A stretch of DNA of 50,704 nt from the NCBI GenBank assembly GCA_016208165.1, contig JACQYL010000027.1:1-50704 (forward strand). Reading direction: 5' to 3'. Position numbers and translations under genes: made by a program. Every line of letters starts with the position of its first letter. The stretch's first letter is position 1. Source of the DNA: Deltaproteobacteria bacterium (lineage in GTDB: Bacteria > Desulfobacterota > Desulfarculia > JACQYL01). This document shows positions 24,559 through 33,408 of the stretch, one piece after another. The notes beneath the pieces were generated by a model. The model was not told the DNA's origin. It was given only the letters and a program-made list of their open reading frames with translations, and ran no database searches.

Positions 24559-27500
24559 ATGAAGGTTAAGAAGTGGGTCTCTCTAGCTGTCCTGGTCTTT
24601 CTGACCACGATACTGTTCACCGGCGCGTCGGAAGCGGCTTTTGACGGGATATGGAAGAACGTTCGACCGGACACGCCGAACCCTACCATGAACTACTACA
24701 TCCAGACCTATACGGAAGGGTCGGCCGTTGTCATTGTCACTCCCGACTTGAGCACCTTCTATGTATTCCTGGACGAAAACTATTCGGACGGAATCGATGT
24801 AGACAGCATGGAAGGAGCGGGCCACCATTTGGCGATCGTTTTTTTCGACCAGGGCGAGGGGCGCGCTACGCTCTCGATTTCGGGTGAGACTCCCGAATCG
24901 TCGTCCTCGATATTCAAATGGTACGGCAGTCCGGTGTCGGGGGGCCTGAACGGCATCTGGAAGGACGCGGAATTGAGTGAAGGCGGAGTTGTCAACATGT
25001 TCTTCCAGAACTACGACACAGGGTCCGCCATAGCGATCATTACATTCGATTTGGTGCGCTTCTACACGTTTATCGACGACACGTTCGTGAATGATTTCGC
25101 CGCACCGGACCTGTCCGGCTCAGGGGCATCGTTGACCATCACCTTCACGACCCCCACAGAGGCGGCTACGGTCTTGACGCTGCCCGCATCGGAAACGGGT
25201 AAGGCTCAGAGTGAGACGCTGTTCAAGTGGTTTGCCGCGCCGGGAGCCACCTTACTCCCGCCCGACGGCAATGTCGTCGGAGATCTGACCATACCGCAAG
25301 ATTCCTTTGCGGACGAAGATACGAACGATCCTTTCCAACAGGGCGACAACGATTCCATTCCTTCGGCGCAGAGCATCTCGATTCCATCCACCGTGGGGGG
25401 GTGGGCGTCGGGTTTCGACGAGTTCCAGTTCGACGAAGACTACTACGGGCTCGGGCTCACGGGACAAGCCATTACGATTACGTTAGTCGTGTCGGCTCCG
25501 GAGAGCCTCAACCTGGACCTGTATCTTGTGGATGAGTCAGGAGAAAATATTACTCCGCCATCAACAGGCACTGGGAAGCTGGAACAAATCGTCACCGGCA
25601 ATCAGACGGGAAATGCGTATATCAGGGTAACGCCCGCGGCAGGGGCCGGACTGTCGTCGAATTATACGCTGGTGGTGGGGCAATCCTCGAGCGCGAGCAA
25701 ATCGGCCCCCATTCCGGCGGATGCCGAGTTCGTGCCCGGCGAGGCGGTAGTCCGTTTCAAGGAAGGCTATCTGCTCCAGGCGGCGATCGCGGGTCAGGCC
25801 GGTTTTCGGGTCAAGGCCGGCGCATTCGGCGCCGGTCCGCTCCTTGTCACGATAACCACCGTCAATACCGGCGAAAAGAAGCAATTGAGTTCTTTGGACA
25901 AGAATCGGGCCCGGGAGGAAACCATTGCAGCTATTTATCTGTTGCGCGCCCGAAAGGATCTGCTTTGGGCCGAGCCGAACTATATTCGCCGTCCGGCCTT
26001 CACTCCCGACGATTCTCTGTACGCACGCCAGTGGCACTATCCGCTGGTGAATCTTCAGGGTGCATGGAACACCACGAGAGGCAGCAATCAGGTCATTGTC
26101 GCCATCCTGGACACCGGCGTTCTCTCGGGCCATCCGGATTTCGATCCCCAGCGATTCGTCCAAGATCACGGTTATGACTTCATCAGCGACTCGGTTTCCG
26201 CCGGCGACGGGGATGGGTTGGATTCCGATCCTGAAGATCCGGGCGACAAAGACGGAAGCGGGGTCTCTTCTTTTCATGGCACGCACGTCGCCGGCACGGT
26301 AGGAGCCTGGACCGACAATGGCGTCGGCGTTTCCGGCGTGGATCATCGCTGCCTGCTGATGATCCTCCGTGTGCTGGGCAAAGAAGGGGGCACGGACTAT
26401 GACATATACCAGGCCATGCGATACGCGGCTTCGCTGTCCAACGATTCAGGAAGCGTACCGGAGCAGCGCGCGGACGTCATCAACATGAGCCTGGGGGGAC
26501 CGGGAATTTCTTTTCTGCTTCAAAGAGGCGTGAATGAGGTGCGCCAGGCCGGTGTGGTCGTTGTCGCGGCGGCCGGAAACCAGAATCAGGACGCCGACAA
26601 CTTTGTTCCGGGCAGCCTGAACGGTGTCGTGTCCGTGTCCGCTGTTGACCTCAACAAAGAGAAAGCGTGGTACAGCAATTTTGGTGACTCGGTGGACGTT
26701 GCGGCGCCGGGGGGCGACACGTCCGTGGACATAGACGGTGACGGATATCCCGATGGCGTGCTTTCCACGCTGGGAGACGACTCGATATCCGGGTCCATCC
26801 GATACACGTACGCCTGGTATCAGGGGACTTCCATGGCCACTCCCCACGTGGCGGGGGTTCTTGCGCTGATGCAGGCCGCCTACATGGCCGCCCACGACGG
26901 GCAACGGTTTACACCAAGCGATTTCGATAATTGGCTTGCCGGAGGGCTCCTGTCGCTGGACCTGGGCGTCCCGGGGCACGATATGGTCTACGGGTATGGG
27001 CTCCTGGACGCTGCTAAGGCCGTGGAACACGCTTCAGGAGGCGGTGTCGCTTCTCCGCCGATCCCTGCAGCCAACCCATCCAGCCTCAACTTCAGCAATG
27101 ACAAGACGGCTTTGCTGCTCACTGTGATCAATGTCGGCGGCAGCGACCCGTCCGGTCAGTTTAACTTCTCTGTGACGACCGACCCCACTACCTGGTTATC
27201 CGTCAGCAAATCGGAAGGAACGGCGGGTTCTTCAACACCCTCCGATGCGGAAGTCACGGTGACGGTGGATCGAGCACAGGTGTCGGATGGGACCTATACG
27301 GGAAAGGTGATCATCTCCGCCGACGCGCCGGCGGAGGGTGACGTTGAAGTGCCGGTGATCATGATAAAGCAGCAGGCCGCTTCGGCTCAAGGAGACGTCG
27401 GGCCGGTCTATGTGCTGGTGATCGACCCGAACTCCTTTACGACCTCCCATCAGCAGGTGGTCTTCAAGAAAGATGACTATTCGTACGCGTTCACCAGTAT

Positions 27501-27777
27501 CCCGGCAGGCGCCTATTTGCTGGCGGCCGGCACCGATCGCAACGGAGACGGCTTCATCGATGACGAAGGAGAAGCCTTCGGATTTTTTCCGCTGTCTTCC
27601 TTGCCGGAGCTGGTGGTGATTGGAAACCATGAATCCACGCTCGCGAATTTCCCGGTCAACGAGCTGGTTGACTTGTCGGACGCTGCAGCGTCTGTATCCG
27701 AACACCCGGCGATCGATACGCCGGCCGGCTATAAGCGAGTCGGAGCTTCGCCGACAGGAACCGTCCAAGCGAATTAG
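24559..27777 (+). CDS. Secreted multidomain subtilisin-like serine protease
   Basis: About 1072 residues from ATG 24559 (GGAAAGG upstream; a TTG at 24532 is less likely). Signal peptide at 1-28. Two tandem ~95-residue repeats follow, starting FDGIWKNV and LNGIWKDA and ending FKWYG/FKWFA. Next is a pre-peptidase C-like domain (DYYGLGLTGQAITITLVV), a propeptide-like segment (FVPGEAVVRFKEGY), then the S8 domain with the triad AILDTGV (Asp ~517), FHGTHVAG (His ~576) and GTSMATPHVAG (Ser ~758). An Ig/BACON-like domain and a C-terminal domain with DRNGDGFIDDEGE, a calcium-type loop, complete it. It is exported; whether it crosses the outer membrane is unclear. Confidence 0.93.
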   Translation: MKVKKWVSLAVLVFLTTILFTGASEAAFDGIWKNVRPDTPNPTMNYYIQTYTEGSAVVIVTPDLSTFYVFLDENYSDGIDVDSMEGAGHHLAIVFFDQGEGRATLSISGETPESSSSIFKWYGSPVSGGLNGIWKDAELSEGGVVNMFFQNYDTGSAIAIITFDLVRFYTFIDDTFVNDFAAPDLSGSGASLTITFTTPTEAATVLTLPASETGKAQSETLFKWFAAPGATLLPPDGNVVGDLTIPQDSFADEDTNDPFQQGDNDSIPSAQSISIPSTVGGWASGFDEFQFDEDYYGLGLTGQAITITLVVSAPESLNLDLYLVDESGENITPPSTGTGKLEQIVTGNQTGNAYIRVTPAAGAGLSSNYTLVVGQSSSASKSAPIPADAEFVPGEAVVRFKEGYLLQAAIAGQAGFRVKAGAFGAGPLLVTITTVNTGEKKQLSSLDKNRAREETIAAIYLLRARKDLLWAEPNYIRRPAFTPDDSLYARQWHYPLVNLQGAWNTTRGSNQVIVAILDTGVLSGHPDFDPQRFVQDHGYDFISDSVSAGDGDGLDSDPEDPGDKDGSGVSSFHGTHVAGTVGAWTDNGVGVSGVDHRCLLMILRVLGKEGGTDYDIYQAMRYAASLSNDSGSVPEQRADVINMSLGGPGISFLLQRGVNEVRQAGVVVVAAAGNQNQDADNFVPGSLNGVVSVSAVDLNKEKAWYSNFGDSVDVAAPGGDTSVDIDGDGYPDGVLSTLGDDSISGSIRYTYAWYQGTSMATPHVAGVLALMQAAYMAAHDGQRFTPSDFDNWLAGGLLSLDLGVPGHDMVYGYGLLDAAKAVEHASGGGVASPPIPAANPSSLNFSNDKTALLLTVINVGGSDPSGQFNFSVTTDPTTWLSVSKSEGTAGSSTPSDAEVTVTVDRAQVSDGTYTGKVIISADAPAEGDVEVPVIMIKQQAASAQGDVGPVYVLVIDPNSFTTSHQQVVFKKDDYSYAFTSIPAGAYLLAAGTDRNGDGFIDDEGEAFGFFPLSSLPELVVIGNHESTLANFPVNELVDLSDAAASVSEHPAIDTPAGYKRVGASPTGTVQAN

Positions 27778-27793
27778 AACCGGGAGCGAAGGA

Positions 27794-28597
27794 ATGGGGA
27801 ACAACGATTATCGGATCGATTCCCATGTGCATCTGGATCGAATATTAGAGGGAGACCCGGCACGCGTTGACTGGATGATCGAGAGAAACCTTGCACCCAT
27901 CTCTTGGGCCTTCTCGGAGGGGCGCGACTCGTTTCAGGCGGTGCGATCCTATCTCGAGGAACAAAAGGAGTTGGTGCGGAGGCTGAACTTGCGGGGACTA
28001 CGATGCTACCACGTTGTCGGCATTCACCCCCGATGTATCCCGCCTGAAGCGGGATGGGACCTTCCTCCGGAGGTATTTCTGACCGACCTGTTTCTGCGCT
28101 TCCGGGAAGATCCGTATTGTCTCGGTGTTGGAGAAATCGGGCTGGAGACCGGGTCGGACCTCGAAATCGCCGTGTTCAAAGCCCACCTGAAGGCCCTGAA
28201 CTCTTACAGGGAAGGATGTGTTTGCGTTCACACGCCGCGAGAGGATAAGGTCCGAGTCATGCTTAAGGCGCTCGACATACTGGAACAGGCGGATCTGGAT
28301 CCGAACCGGATAGTCGTCGACCACCTCACTCCCGAAACCGTGGGTTCCGCGTTGGAGAGGGGATTCTGGGCCGGGGTGACCATGTCTCCCATCAAGTGCG
28401 GCCCGGAGGATGTTCTTGCCATACTGGATCGTTTTCCCAAGGCCAGGGAAAGAGTCATGCTGAACACGGATTCCAACCACGATTTTTACGAAGATTTGTT
28501 TCGTTTTGTCCATAGCCGGTCAACACGCCAAGACTGGGCCTATCGGATCGGATTTGAAAATACGGCTCGCTTTTTCGGTATACTGGATCGATTTTGA
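27794..28597 (+). CDS. TatD-like metal-dependent hydrolase
   Basis: About 267 residues. ATG 27794 follows a GGAG motif and lies 16 bases after the protease stop. TIM-barrel amidohydrolase with all metal ligands: DSHVHLDR (HxH), VGIHPRCIP, GVGEIGLETG (Glu), CVHTPRED (His), VVDHLTPE (His) and MLNTDSNHD (Asp). Typical TatD enzymes are Mg2+-dependent nucleases, but this branch may hydrolyse small molecules. The next gene, a nitrilase, begins one base after the stop, so the two probably act in one pathway. Confidence 0.88.
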   Translation: MGNNDYRIDSHVHLDRILEGDPARVDWMIERNLAPISWAFSEGRDSFQAVRSYLEEQKELVRRLNLRGLRCYHVVGIHPRCIPPEAGWDLPPEVFLTDLFLRFREDPYCLGVGEIGLETGSDLEIAVFKAHLKALNSYREGCVCVHTPREDKVRVMLKALDILEQADLDPNRIVVDHLTPETVGSALERGFWAGVTMSPIKCGPEDVLAILDRFPKARERVMLNTDSNHDFYEDLFRFVHSRSTRQDWAYRIGFENTARFFGILDRF

Positions 28598-28598
28598 T

Positions 28599-30158
28599 AT
28601 GACCGATTCGCTCAGAATCGCATTCGTGCATTTCGCACCCGAACATGGAAACAAGGAGAAGAATCTCGAGACCCTGCTGGCCCTGAACGCCGGGGCGGCG
28701 GAGAAGGGCGCCCGGATTCTCTTGAATACGGAGTTGGCCTGCAGCGGGTACACGTTCCGGAACCGCCAGGAGGTGGGATCGGTGACGGAGGAGATTCCAG
28801 GTTCGACAACGGACGCTTTCGCCGCGTTGGCCAGAAACTATGGCGCCTATGTGGCTTTCGGGATGCCTGAAACAACGGCTCTCACCAGGATGTATTACAA
28901 TTCGGGCGTTATGCTGGATCCTGCAGGGAATTTGGCGCTGCGTTACCGAAAAATTAACACTGAGATCCGATGGGCCTGTCCGGGCTCTCCCTATCAGAAG
29001 AACGTGGTTCGAACGCCGTGGGGACGGATCGGCCTCCTGGTGTGCTCGGACGCCTACCACAGTCTGATTCCGCGAGTTACGGCCCTGCGTGGGGCTGATC
29101 TAGTTCTGGTCCCCGCCAATTGGCCGACGTCGGGCCTTGATCCGAGGCGCATCTGGAGGGCTCGGGCCCGAGAAAACGGCTTCTACCTGGCGGTCTGCAA
29201 TCGGGGCGGTTACGAGCCTCATCTCGATGCTCGAAACTCGCACTCGGGTCTCTACACGCCGGAGGGCGAGGTCCTCATGGAGAACAGTGTGCCGGAATCC
29301 GGTGTGTTTCTCTGCGATCTTCCGCTGAAGCACGGACGCATCCGGCCCGGTGGCGTTAGAAAACTGAAACGAAAACGGAGGCCGGAACTGTACCATGACG
29401 TGTACCTGGACCTGAGATCCGTTCGCGACCTGACGTCTTTTTATGAACTGCCTGAACCCGGTCCGGTAACGTTTGCCGCGGTTCCTGTGCCGGGTTCGCT
29501 TGACCGATCCGAACTGTTGGAAATGGTTCACCGGAAACTGGGGGAGGTGTCCGGCAAAGTCGAAGTGGCCGTGCTGCCGGGGGCCCTCCTGCGATCGAGC
29601 CGTCTTTCGGAGACCTCGGAAATGTTCGACCGTTTCGAAGAAATGGCCGGCGAGTTCAACATGATGATCTGTTGGGGCCACGAGGAGACCCTGTCCGACG
29701 GCGTGCTACGATACGTGAACAAGGTTCGGCCCGGAGCCAAGACGGAGAGCCGCCGCGATTCACATTTTATAAAGGATGTTCGAAGGTCTCCGGGCTCGCT
29801 CTTGCCCGATCTGACGGATAACGGCGCCGCCAGAATAGGGGTCGGTTCCGTGGATGAATTCTTGCAACCGGAAGTATCCATATGCCTGTCTAAACTAGGA
29901 GCCGATTTCTTGCTCGGATGTGGAAACGGCTTCGACGCCGGTGATTTTGACATCTTGGCGACGCGTGCGTTCGATTACACCCATTTCGCGGCGGCCGGTT
30001 GGAATTGGGCTTTCGTGGCGTTGCCTCCGGTGGAACACACGACCTGGAGGACGGTGCTGGAAAAGGAGCGGCCCATCGTCGAGACTTTGGACACGAGCCA
30101 GGTGCGCGTGAAACGCTTTCAGGACCGCCTGGATGTGGGGCGGTTGCTCGAACCTTAA
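28599..30158 (+). CDS. Tandem nitrilase-superfamily protein with one active and one degenerate domain
   Basis: A 519-residue protein. Domain 1 (about 1-260) is a complete carbon-nitrogen hydrolase with the Glu-Lys-Cys triad: LLNTELACSGY (Glu45), RYRKINTE (Lys118) and GLLVCSDAYH (Cys149). Domain 2 (about 285-510) has the same fold pattern (VEVAVLPGALL, MMICWGHEE, ARIGVGSVDEFLQPEV, FDYTHFAAAGWNWAFV), but the Glu and Cys positions are Gly. It probably cleaves an amide or carbamoyl group; the second half may pair with the first like a pseudo-dimer. The gene's TAA coincides with the left end of the repeat at 30158. Confidence 0.85.
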   Translation: MTDSLRIAFVHFAPEHGNKEKNLETLLALNAGAAEKGARILLNTELACSGYTFRNRQEVGSVTEEIPGSTTDAFAALARNYGAYVAFGMPETTALTRMYYNSGVMLDPAGNLALRYRKINTEIRWACPGSPYQKNVVRTPWGRIGLLVCSDAYHSLIPRVTALRGADLVLVPANWPTSGLDPRRIWRARARENGFYLAVCNRGGYEPHLDARNSHSGLYTPEGEVLMENSVPESGVFLCDLPLKHGRIRPGGVRKLKRKRRPELYHDVYLDLRSVRDLTSFYELPEPGPVTFAAVPVPGSLDRSELLEMVHRKLGEVSGKVEVAVLPGALLRSSRLSETSEMFDRFEEMAGEFNMMICWGHEETLSDGVLRYVNKVRPGAKTESRRDSHFIKDVRRSPGSLLPDLTDNGAARIGVGSVDEFLQPEVSICLSKLGADFLLGCGNGFDAGDFDILATRAFDYTHFAAAGWNWAFVALPPVEHTTWRTVLEKERPIVETLDTSQVRVKRFQDRLDVGRLLEP

Positions 30159-30294
30159 CAGGCTGGTGAAGAACGCGATCTGCTGTCACGCCGACGGCGT
30201 GACGCTTCATCCCTCGTCACTGCGACGTACTCTATGTACGGCTCATTCCTCGGGATTTGCGCGCCTTGCATTTCATCGTTTTTCACCAGCCTGT
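30158..30294. mobile_element. MITE-like element, 137 bp, between the nitrilase gene and cobQ
   Basis: The ends ACAGGCTGGTGAA (30158-30170) and TTCACCAGCCTGT (30282-30294) are perfect 13-base inverted repeats; the match extends inward with one mismatch (GAACG versus AAACG). The interior has a GTCACGCC/GGCGTGAC palindrome and no gene. Size is close to that of the element at 3223-3355, but the ends differ, so it is a separate family. It starts inside the nitrilase stop codon and ends about 47 bases before the cobQ start. Confidence 0.75.
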
Positions 30295-30340
30295 AGCAAC
30301 CAGACTTTTTCACGGGCTGTTAAAGGAGGCGATCGGAGAG

Positions 30341-31834
30341 TTGGCTAAAAACGTGATGTTTCTCGGAACCGGATCGGACGTGGGAAAATCCATTGTCACG
30401 GCGGCTTTCTGCCGTATTCTCAGGAACAGGGGATACAGCGTTGCGCCCTTCAAGGCGCAAAACATGTCCAATAATTCATTCGTCACAGTGGAGGGCGGGG
30501 AAATCGGACGCGCCCAAATCGTTCAGGCCGAAGCCGCCGGGGTGTTGCCTTCCGTCCACATGAACCCGGTTCTCCTGAAGCCTTCTTCGGGGCTGGGCGC
30601 ACAGATCGTGCTTCAGGGGAAGGTGTTCGGCCAGATGGAGGCGGCGGATTATCACACGTACAAGAAAAAGCTCAAGGAAAAAGTACTTGAATCATATCAT
30701 GCCCTGGCTTCTCAATACGAGGTTATCGTCATGGAGGGAGCGGGCAGTTGTTGCGAAATGAACCTGAAGCGCAACGACCTGGTGAATTTCGCCATGGCCC
30801 GAAAGGTTGACGCGCCATGCGTTCTTGTGGCGGATATCGATCGCGGCGGTGTGTTTGCTCAGGTGATCGGCAGCACCCTGCTGATGACCCCAACGGAGAA
30901 AAGGCTCACCATCGGTTACCTGATCAACAAATTCCGAGGGGACGCCTCGTTGTTTGAATCGGGCATGGAATACATCGAAAAAAAGACCAAGAAGCCCGTC
31001 CTGGGATTAGTCCCCTTTTTCACCGATATCTTCGTGGACTCGGAGGATTCGGTCGCCGTTCAATGGGACAAACGCCGTTCCGGACCGGTGGAGAAGGACA
31101 AAATCAACGTGGCCGTGATTCGCTTGCCGGGCATATCCAATTTCACGGATTTGGAAGTACTCGAGCAGGAACCCGACGTGCGGGTTCACTACCTTCACCA
31201 TTCCAGGGACTTGCAGGATTTCGATCTGCTCGTTCTTCCGGGGACAAAGAACGTGGTGGAAGACGCCGTGTGGATGGATCGCGAGGGATTTTCGGACCGC
31301 GTGCGCCGATTCCAGGGACCTATATTAGGCCTTTGTGGGGGGTACCAACTGTTGGGCGCCGCCATCCTGGATCCGCTTGGCGTGGAATCGACCCGCAAGA
31401 GGGTGTCCGGGCTCGGTCTGTTGCCGCTGACCACCACGCTCGAAGGGAACAAAATCGTGCGGCGCGTGTTGGGAACACATCTGGATTTGGGGGAGGCTGT
31501 TCAGGGATACGAGATTCACATGGGACGAACCCGCCCTGATTCCGACGACGTACTCCCCATGTTGAGCATACGGGAGCCCGGAGGCGCCGGCGAATGGCGG
31601 GACGGATACATGTCCGGGGACGGCCGGATCCAAGGCTGCTACGTGCACGGTCTTCTGGATAAGCCCGGCTTCCGCGCGCGTTTTCTCAACAAACTGAGAC
31701 GATGCAAAGGCCTGGCGGAGCGAAAACCGGGAAAAGGGCGTCTGGGCAGATTTCACCAATACGATCGACTGGCCCGTCACTTCGAAGCGCACTGCGACAC
31801 GGACCGCATACTCGAGGCGATGGGATTGAGCTGA
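30341..31834 (+). CDS. cobQ: Cobyric acid synthase
   Basis: About 497 residues. I chose TTG 30341 because AAAGGAGG is at 30322-30329 and the upstream frame lies in the repeat; GTG 30353 is an alternative. The ATPase domain has NVMFLGTGSDVGKSIVTAAF and FKAQNMSNNSFV, with DIDRGGVFAQVIG for Mg2+. The C-terminal glutamine amidotransferase has LCGGYQLLG (nucleophile Cys) and YVHGLLD (His). It amidates the b, d, e and g carboxylates of adenosylcobyrinic diamide in B12 synthesis. No other cob gene or B12 riboswitch is seen nearby. Confidence 0.95.
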   Translation: MAKNVMFLGTGSDVGKSIVTAAFCRILRNRGYSVAPFKAQNMSNNSFVTVEGGEIGRAQIVQAEAAGVLPSVHMNPVLLKPSSGLGAQIVLQGKVFGQMEAADYHTYKKKLKEKVLESYHALASQYEVIVMEGAGSCCEMNLKRNDLVNFAMARKVDAPCVLVADIDRGGVFAQVIGSTLLMTPTEKRLTIGYLINKFRGDASLFESGMEYIEKKTKKPVLGLVPFFTDIFVDSEDSVAVQWDKRRSGPVEKDKINVAVIRLPGISNFTDLEVLEQEPDVRVHYLHHSRDLQDFDLLVLPGTKNVVEDAVWMDREGFSDRVRRFQGPILGLCGGYQLLGAAILDPLGVESTRKRVSGLGLLPLTTTLEGNKIVRRVLGTHLDLGEAVQGYEIHMGRTRPDSDDVLPMLSIREPGGAGEWRDGYMSGDGRIQGCYVHGLLDKPGFRARFLNKLRRCKGLAERKPGKGRLGRFHQYDRLARHFEAHCDTDRILEAMGLS

Positions 31835-31868
31835 ACGCCGGCCGGACCTTGTAAGGACGACATTATGA

Positions 31869-31884
31869 AGAGTTGTTCAACTCT
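31869..31884. promoter_or_regulatory. AGAGTTG-TT-CAACTCT inverted repeat upstream of the ArsR gene
   Basis: Perfect seven-base arms around a two-base centre, 20 bases before the ArsR ATG and 35 after the cobQ stop. Position and size suit autoregulation by an ArsR/SmtB dimer. The frame is not coding. Confidence 0.5.
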
Positions 31885-31904
31885 CAAACAACGGTCAAGT
31901 GAAT

Positions 31905-32285
31905 ATGGTTTCCCAGCGAGAAGAAGAAGAAGGATGCACGGACGAGATCTGTGAGGTCCGCGCCGTAGATGTGGATCGGGTGCGACGCGCGAGAACGGCT
32001 CTGCCGACGGAAAATGAAACCGGGCGGCTGGCGGAAACCTTCAAGATCATGGGCGACCCCACCAGAATCAAGATCCTGATGGCGCTTTCCGGCGAGGAAC
32101 TGTGCGTATGCGATCTTTCGGCCCTGCTGCGCATTTCCGAATCTGCGACCAGCCACCAGTTACGGTTGCTGAGAACGCTGCGGTTGGTACGAAACCGGAA
32201 AGAAGGCAAGATGGTTTATTATGCTCTTGATGACGACCATATTCTCGACTTGATTCAACAAGGCCTCATCCATGTGAGAGAATAG
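31905..32285 (+). CDS. ArsR/SmtB family metal-responsive repressor
   Basis: About 126 residues. Winged helix: ETFKIMGDPTRIKILMALSGEELCVCDLSALLRISESATSHQLRLLR, then the wing KEGKMVYYALDDDHI. Likely metal ligands are ELCVCDL in helix alpha-3 and an N-terminal pair in GCTDEICEV (Cys11, Cys16), the layout of CadC-type Cd/Pb/Zn sensors. It would leave its operator on metal binding. No metal efflux gene is adjacent; the preceding gene is cobQ and the next is convergent. The start could also be GTG 31899; no strong ribosome site. Confidence 0.9.
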   Translation: MVSQREEEEGCTDEICEVRAVDVDRVRRARTALPTENETGRLAETFKIMGDPTRIKILMALSGEELCVCDLSALLRISESATSHQLRLLRTLRLVRNRKEGKMVYYALDDDHILDLIQQGLIHVRE

Positions 32286-32504
32286 GGCGCATTTCGACCC
32301 GGATGTGCGGAAGCCCGTCACCCGGGTCTAAAGGCCCGCGGGATGAGTATCCCCTCAACCTCCCCCATGTCTGCATGGTCTGCCGGTGATCCGCCCTTGC
32401 CCGTACGCCCCCGAGTATGTGGACGCATCCTTTTTTCCTTGACGAGTCTCACGGCGGCTTTCAGTTGAATCGGCAGAGAACGCTAAAGAGAGATGTCATA
32501 AAGG

Positions 32505-32882
32505 TTACAGATCGAGTTTCCTCTTCAGTTTGGTAGCCACCTCGTTCAGGGGTCTACCCCCATCCAATTCCTGCATTGCTTTTCCCAGTACCTGTTCAAC
32601 ACTCCCAACGTCTCTGTTGACACTCATCCTACGTTTCGCGCCGGCTATCGTATACTTTTTTACCTCGAGGAGTTCTTTGATCTCCTTCAGGATCTCGACC
32701 TCTCTTGGGCCATACCGACGGTGTTTACCACTCGTCTCCTGGGTCGAAATGAAATCCGCGAACTCCTTTTCCCAATACCTCAACGTGCTCCGAGGGACGT
32801 TGAGCTGAGCGCTGACCTCGGATGATGTAAACTTCTTTTCCGGTTGGACGCGCAAGAGCAGGTGAATACCGGAAGTGAACAT
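32505..32882 (-). CDS. MerR family transcriptional regulator
   Basis: A 125-residue protein. N-terminal helix-turn-helix FTSSEVSAQLNVPRSTLRYWEKEF, then the wing KHRRYGPREVEILKEIKELL, typical of the MerR/CarA-like group. The following helix (KKYTIAGAKRRM) is short, and no cysteine effector motif is present, so a metal sensor is unlikely. GGGAGGTG stands 5 bases before the ATG. Such short MerR proteins often resemble the regulator near ihfA in deltaproteobacteria, but no ihf gene is adjacent. Targets unknown. Confidence 0.88.
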   Translation of the reverse strand: MFTSGIHLLLRVQPEKKFTSSEVSAQLNVPRSTLRYWEKEFADFISTQETSGKHRRYGPREVEILKEIKELLEVKKYTIAGAKRRMSVNRDVGSVEQVLGKAMQELDGGRPLNEVATKLKRKLDL

Positions 32883-33408
32883 TCCACACCTCCCTGTGTA
32901 GCCAGACCATTCATCGACATCGGTCCAGTTCCGGCAAGCCCATTCTACGCCTCTTAGCTTATGACACTAAACCTCCTCATCAAGCATAGAAACGTGTACA
33001 TGAGATTTACTAACTTCATCGGAATTGGGCCAAATAACTTTAGATTATTTTACACAAACCGTACCTTTTATGTCCATGTTGTTCAAAACACGAACAAGTT
33101 TGGCAGGAAGAAAGAAGGGATACCGCGGCTCACGAAATAATGCCGGCGCGCATTCAGCCGAAAGCCTTGGAAACTGTTCCTGAAATAGCGAAACGGTCTC
33201 GAAAGAACGATCTTGGGTCCTATTTGAATCGGTTTGCGAACTCTTTTCGCAGGCAGCCGCGCGGGGTGAGGAAATCGAGTAAGGGAAGGCGCGCCGCGCC
33301 CTACCTAGATCGAACGAACTCGCCCTTCTGAATGGAAAAAGATCCGATATCGCCTGAAGATCGGTAAATGGGCTGTTTGGCCTTGGGGCCGGGCGAAGGC
33401 GGCCGGGC
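32883..33408. other. Gene-free, AT-rich divergent/terminal region
   Basis: Between the MerR gene (leftward) and the end of the XRE-cupin gene. Bases about 32950-33120 are clearly more AT-rich than the surroundings and probably hold the MerR promoter. A rightward frame at 33140-33331 (63 residues, very basic, no ribosome site) is not convincing. I see no repeat or RNA gene. Confidence 0.4.

Noticed and set aside
32290-32500. Possible cobalamin riboswitch near cobQ/ArsR
   Set aside because: No B12-box or the other conserved blocks on either strand, and it is downstream of cobQ.
33140-33331. 63-residue rightward frame
   Set aside because: Very basic composition, no suitably spaced ribosome site and no recognisable motif.
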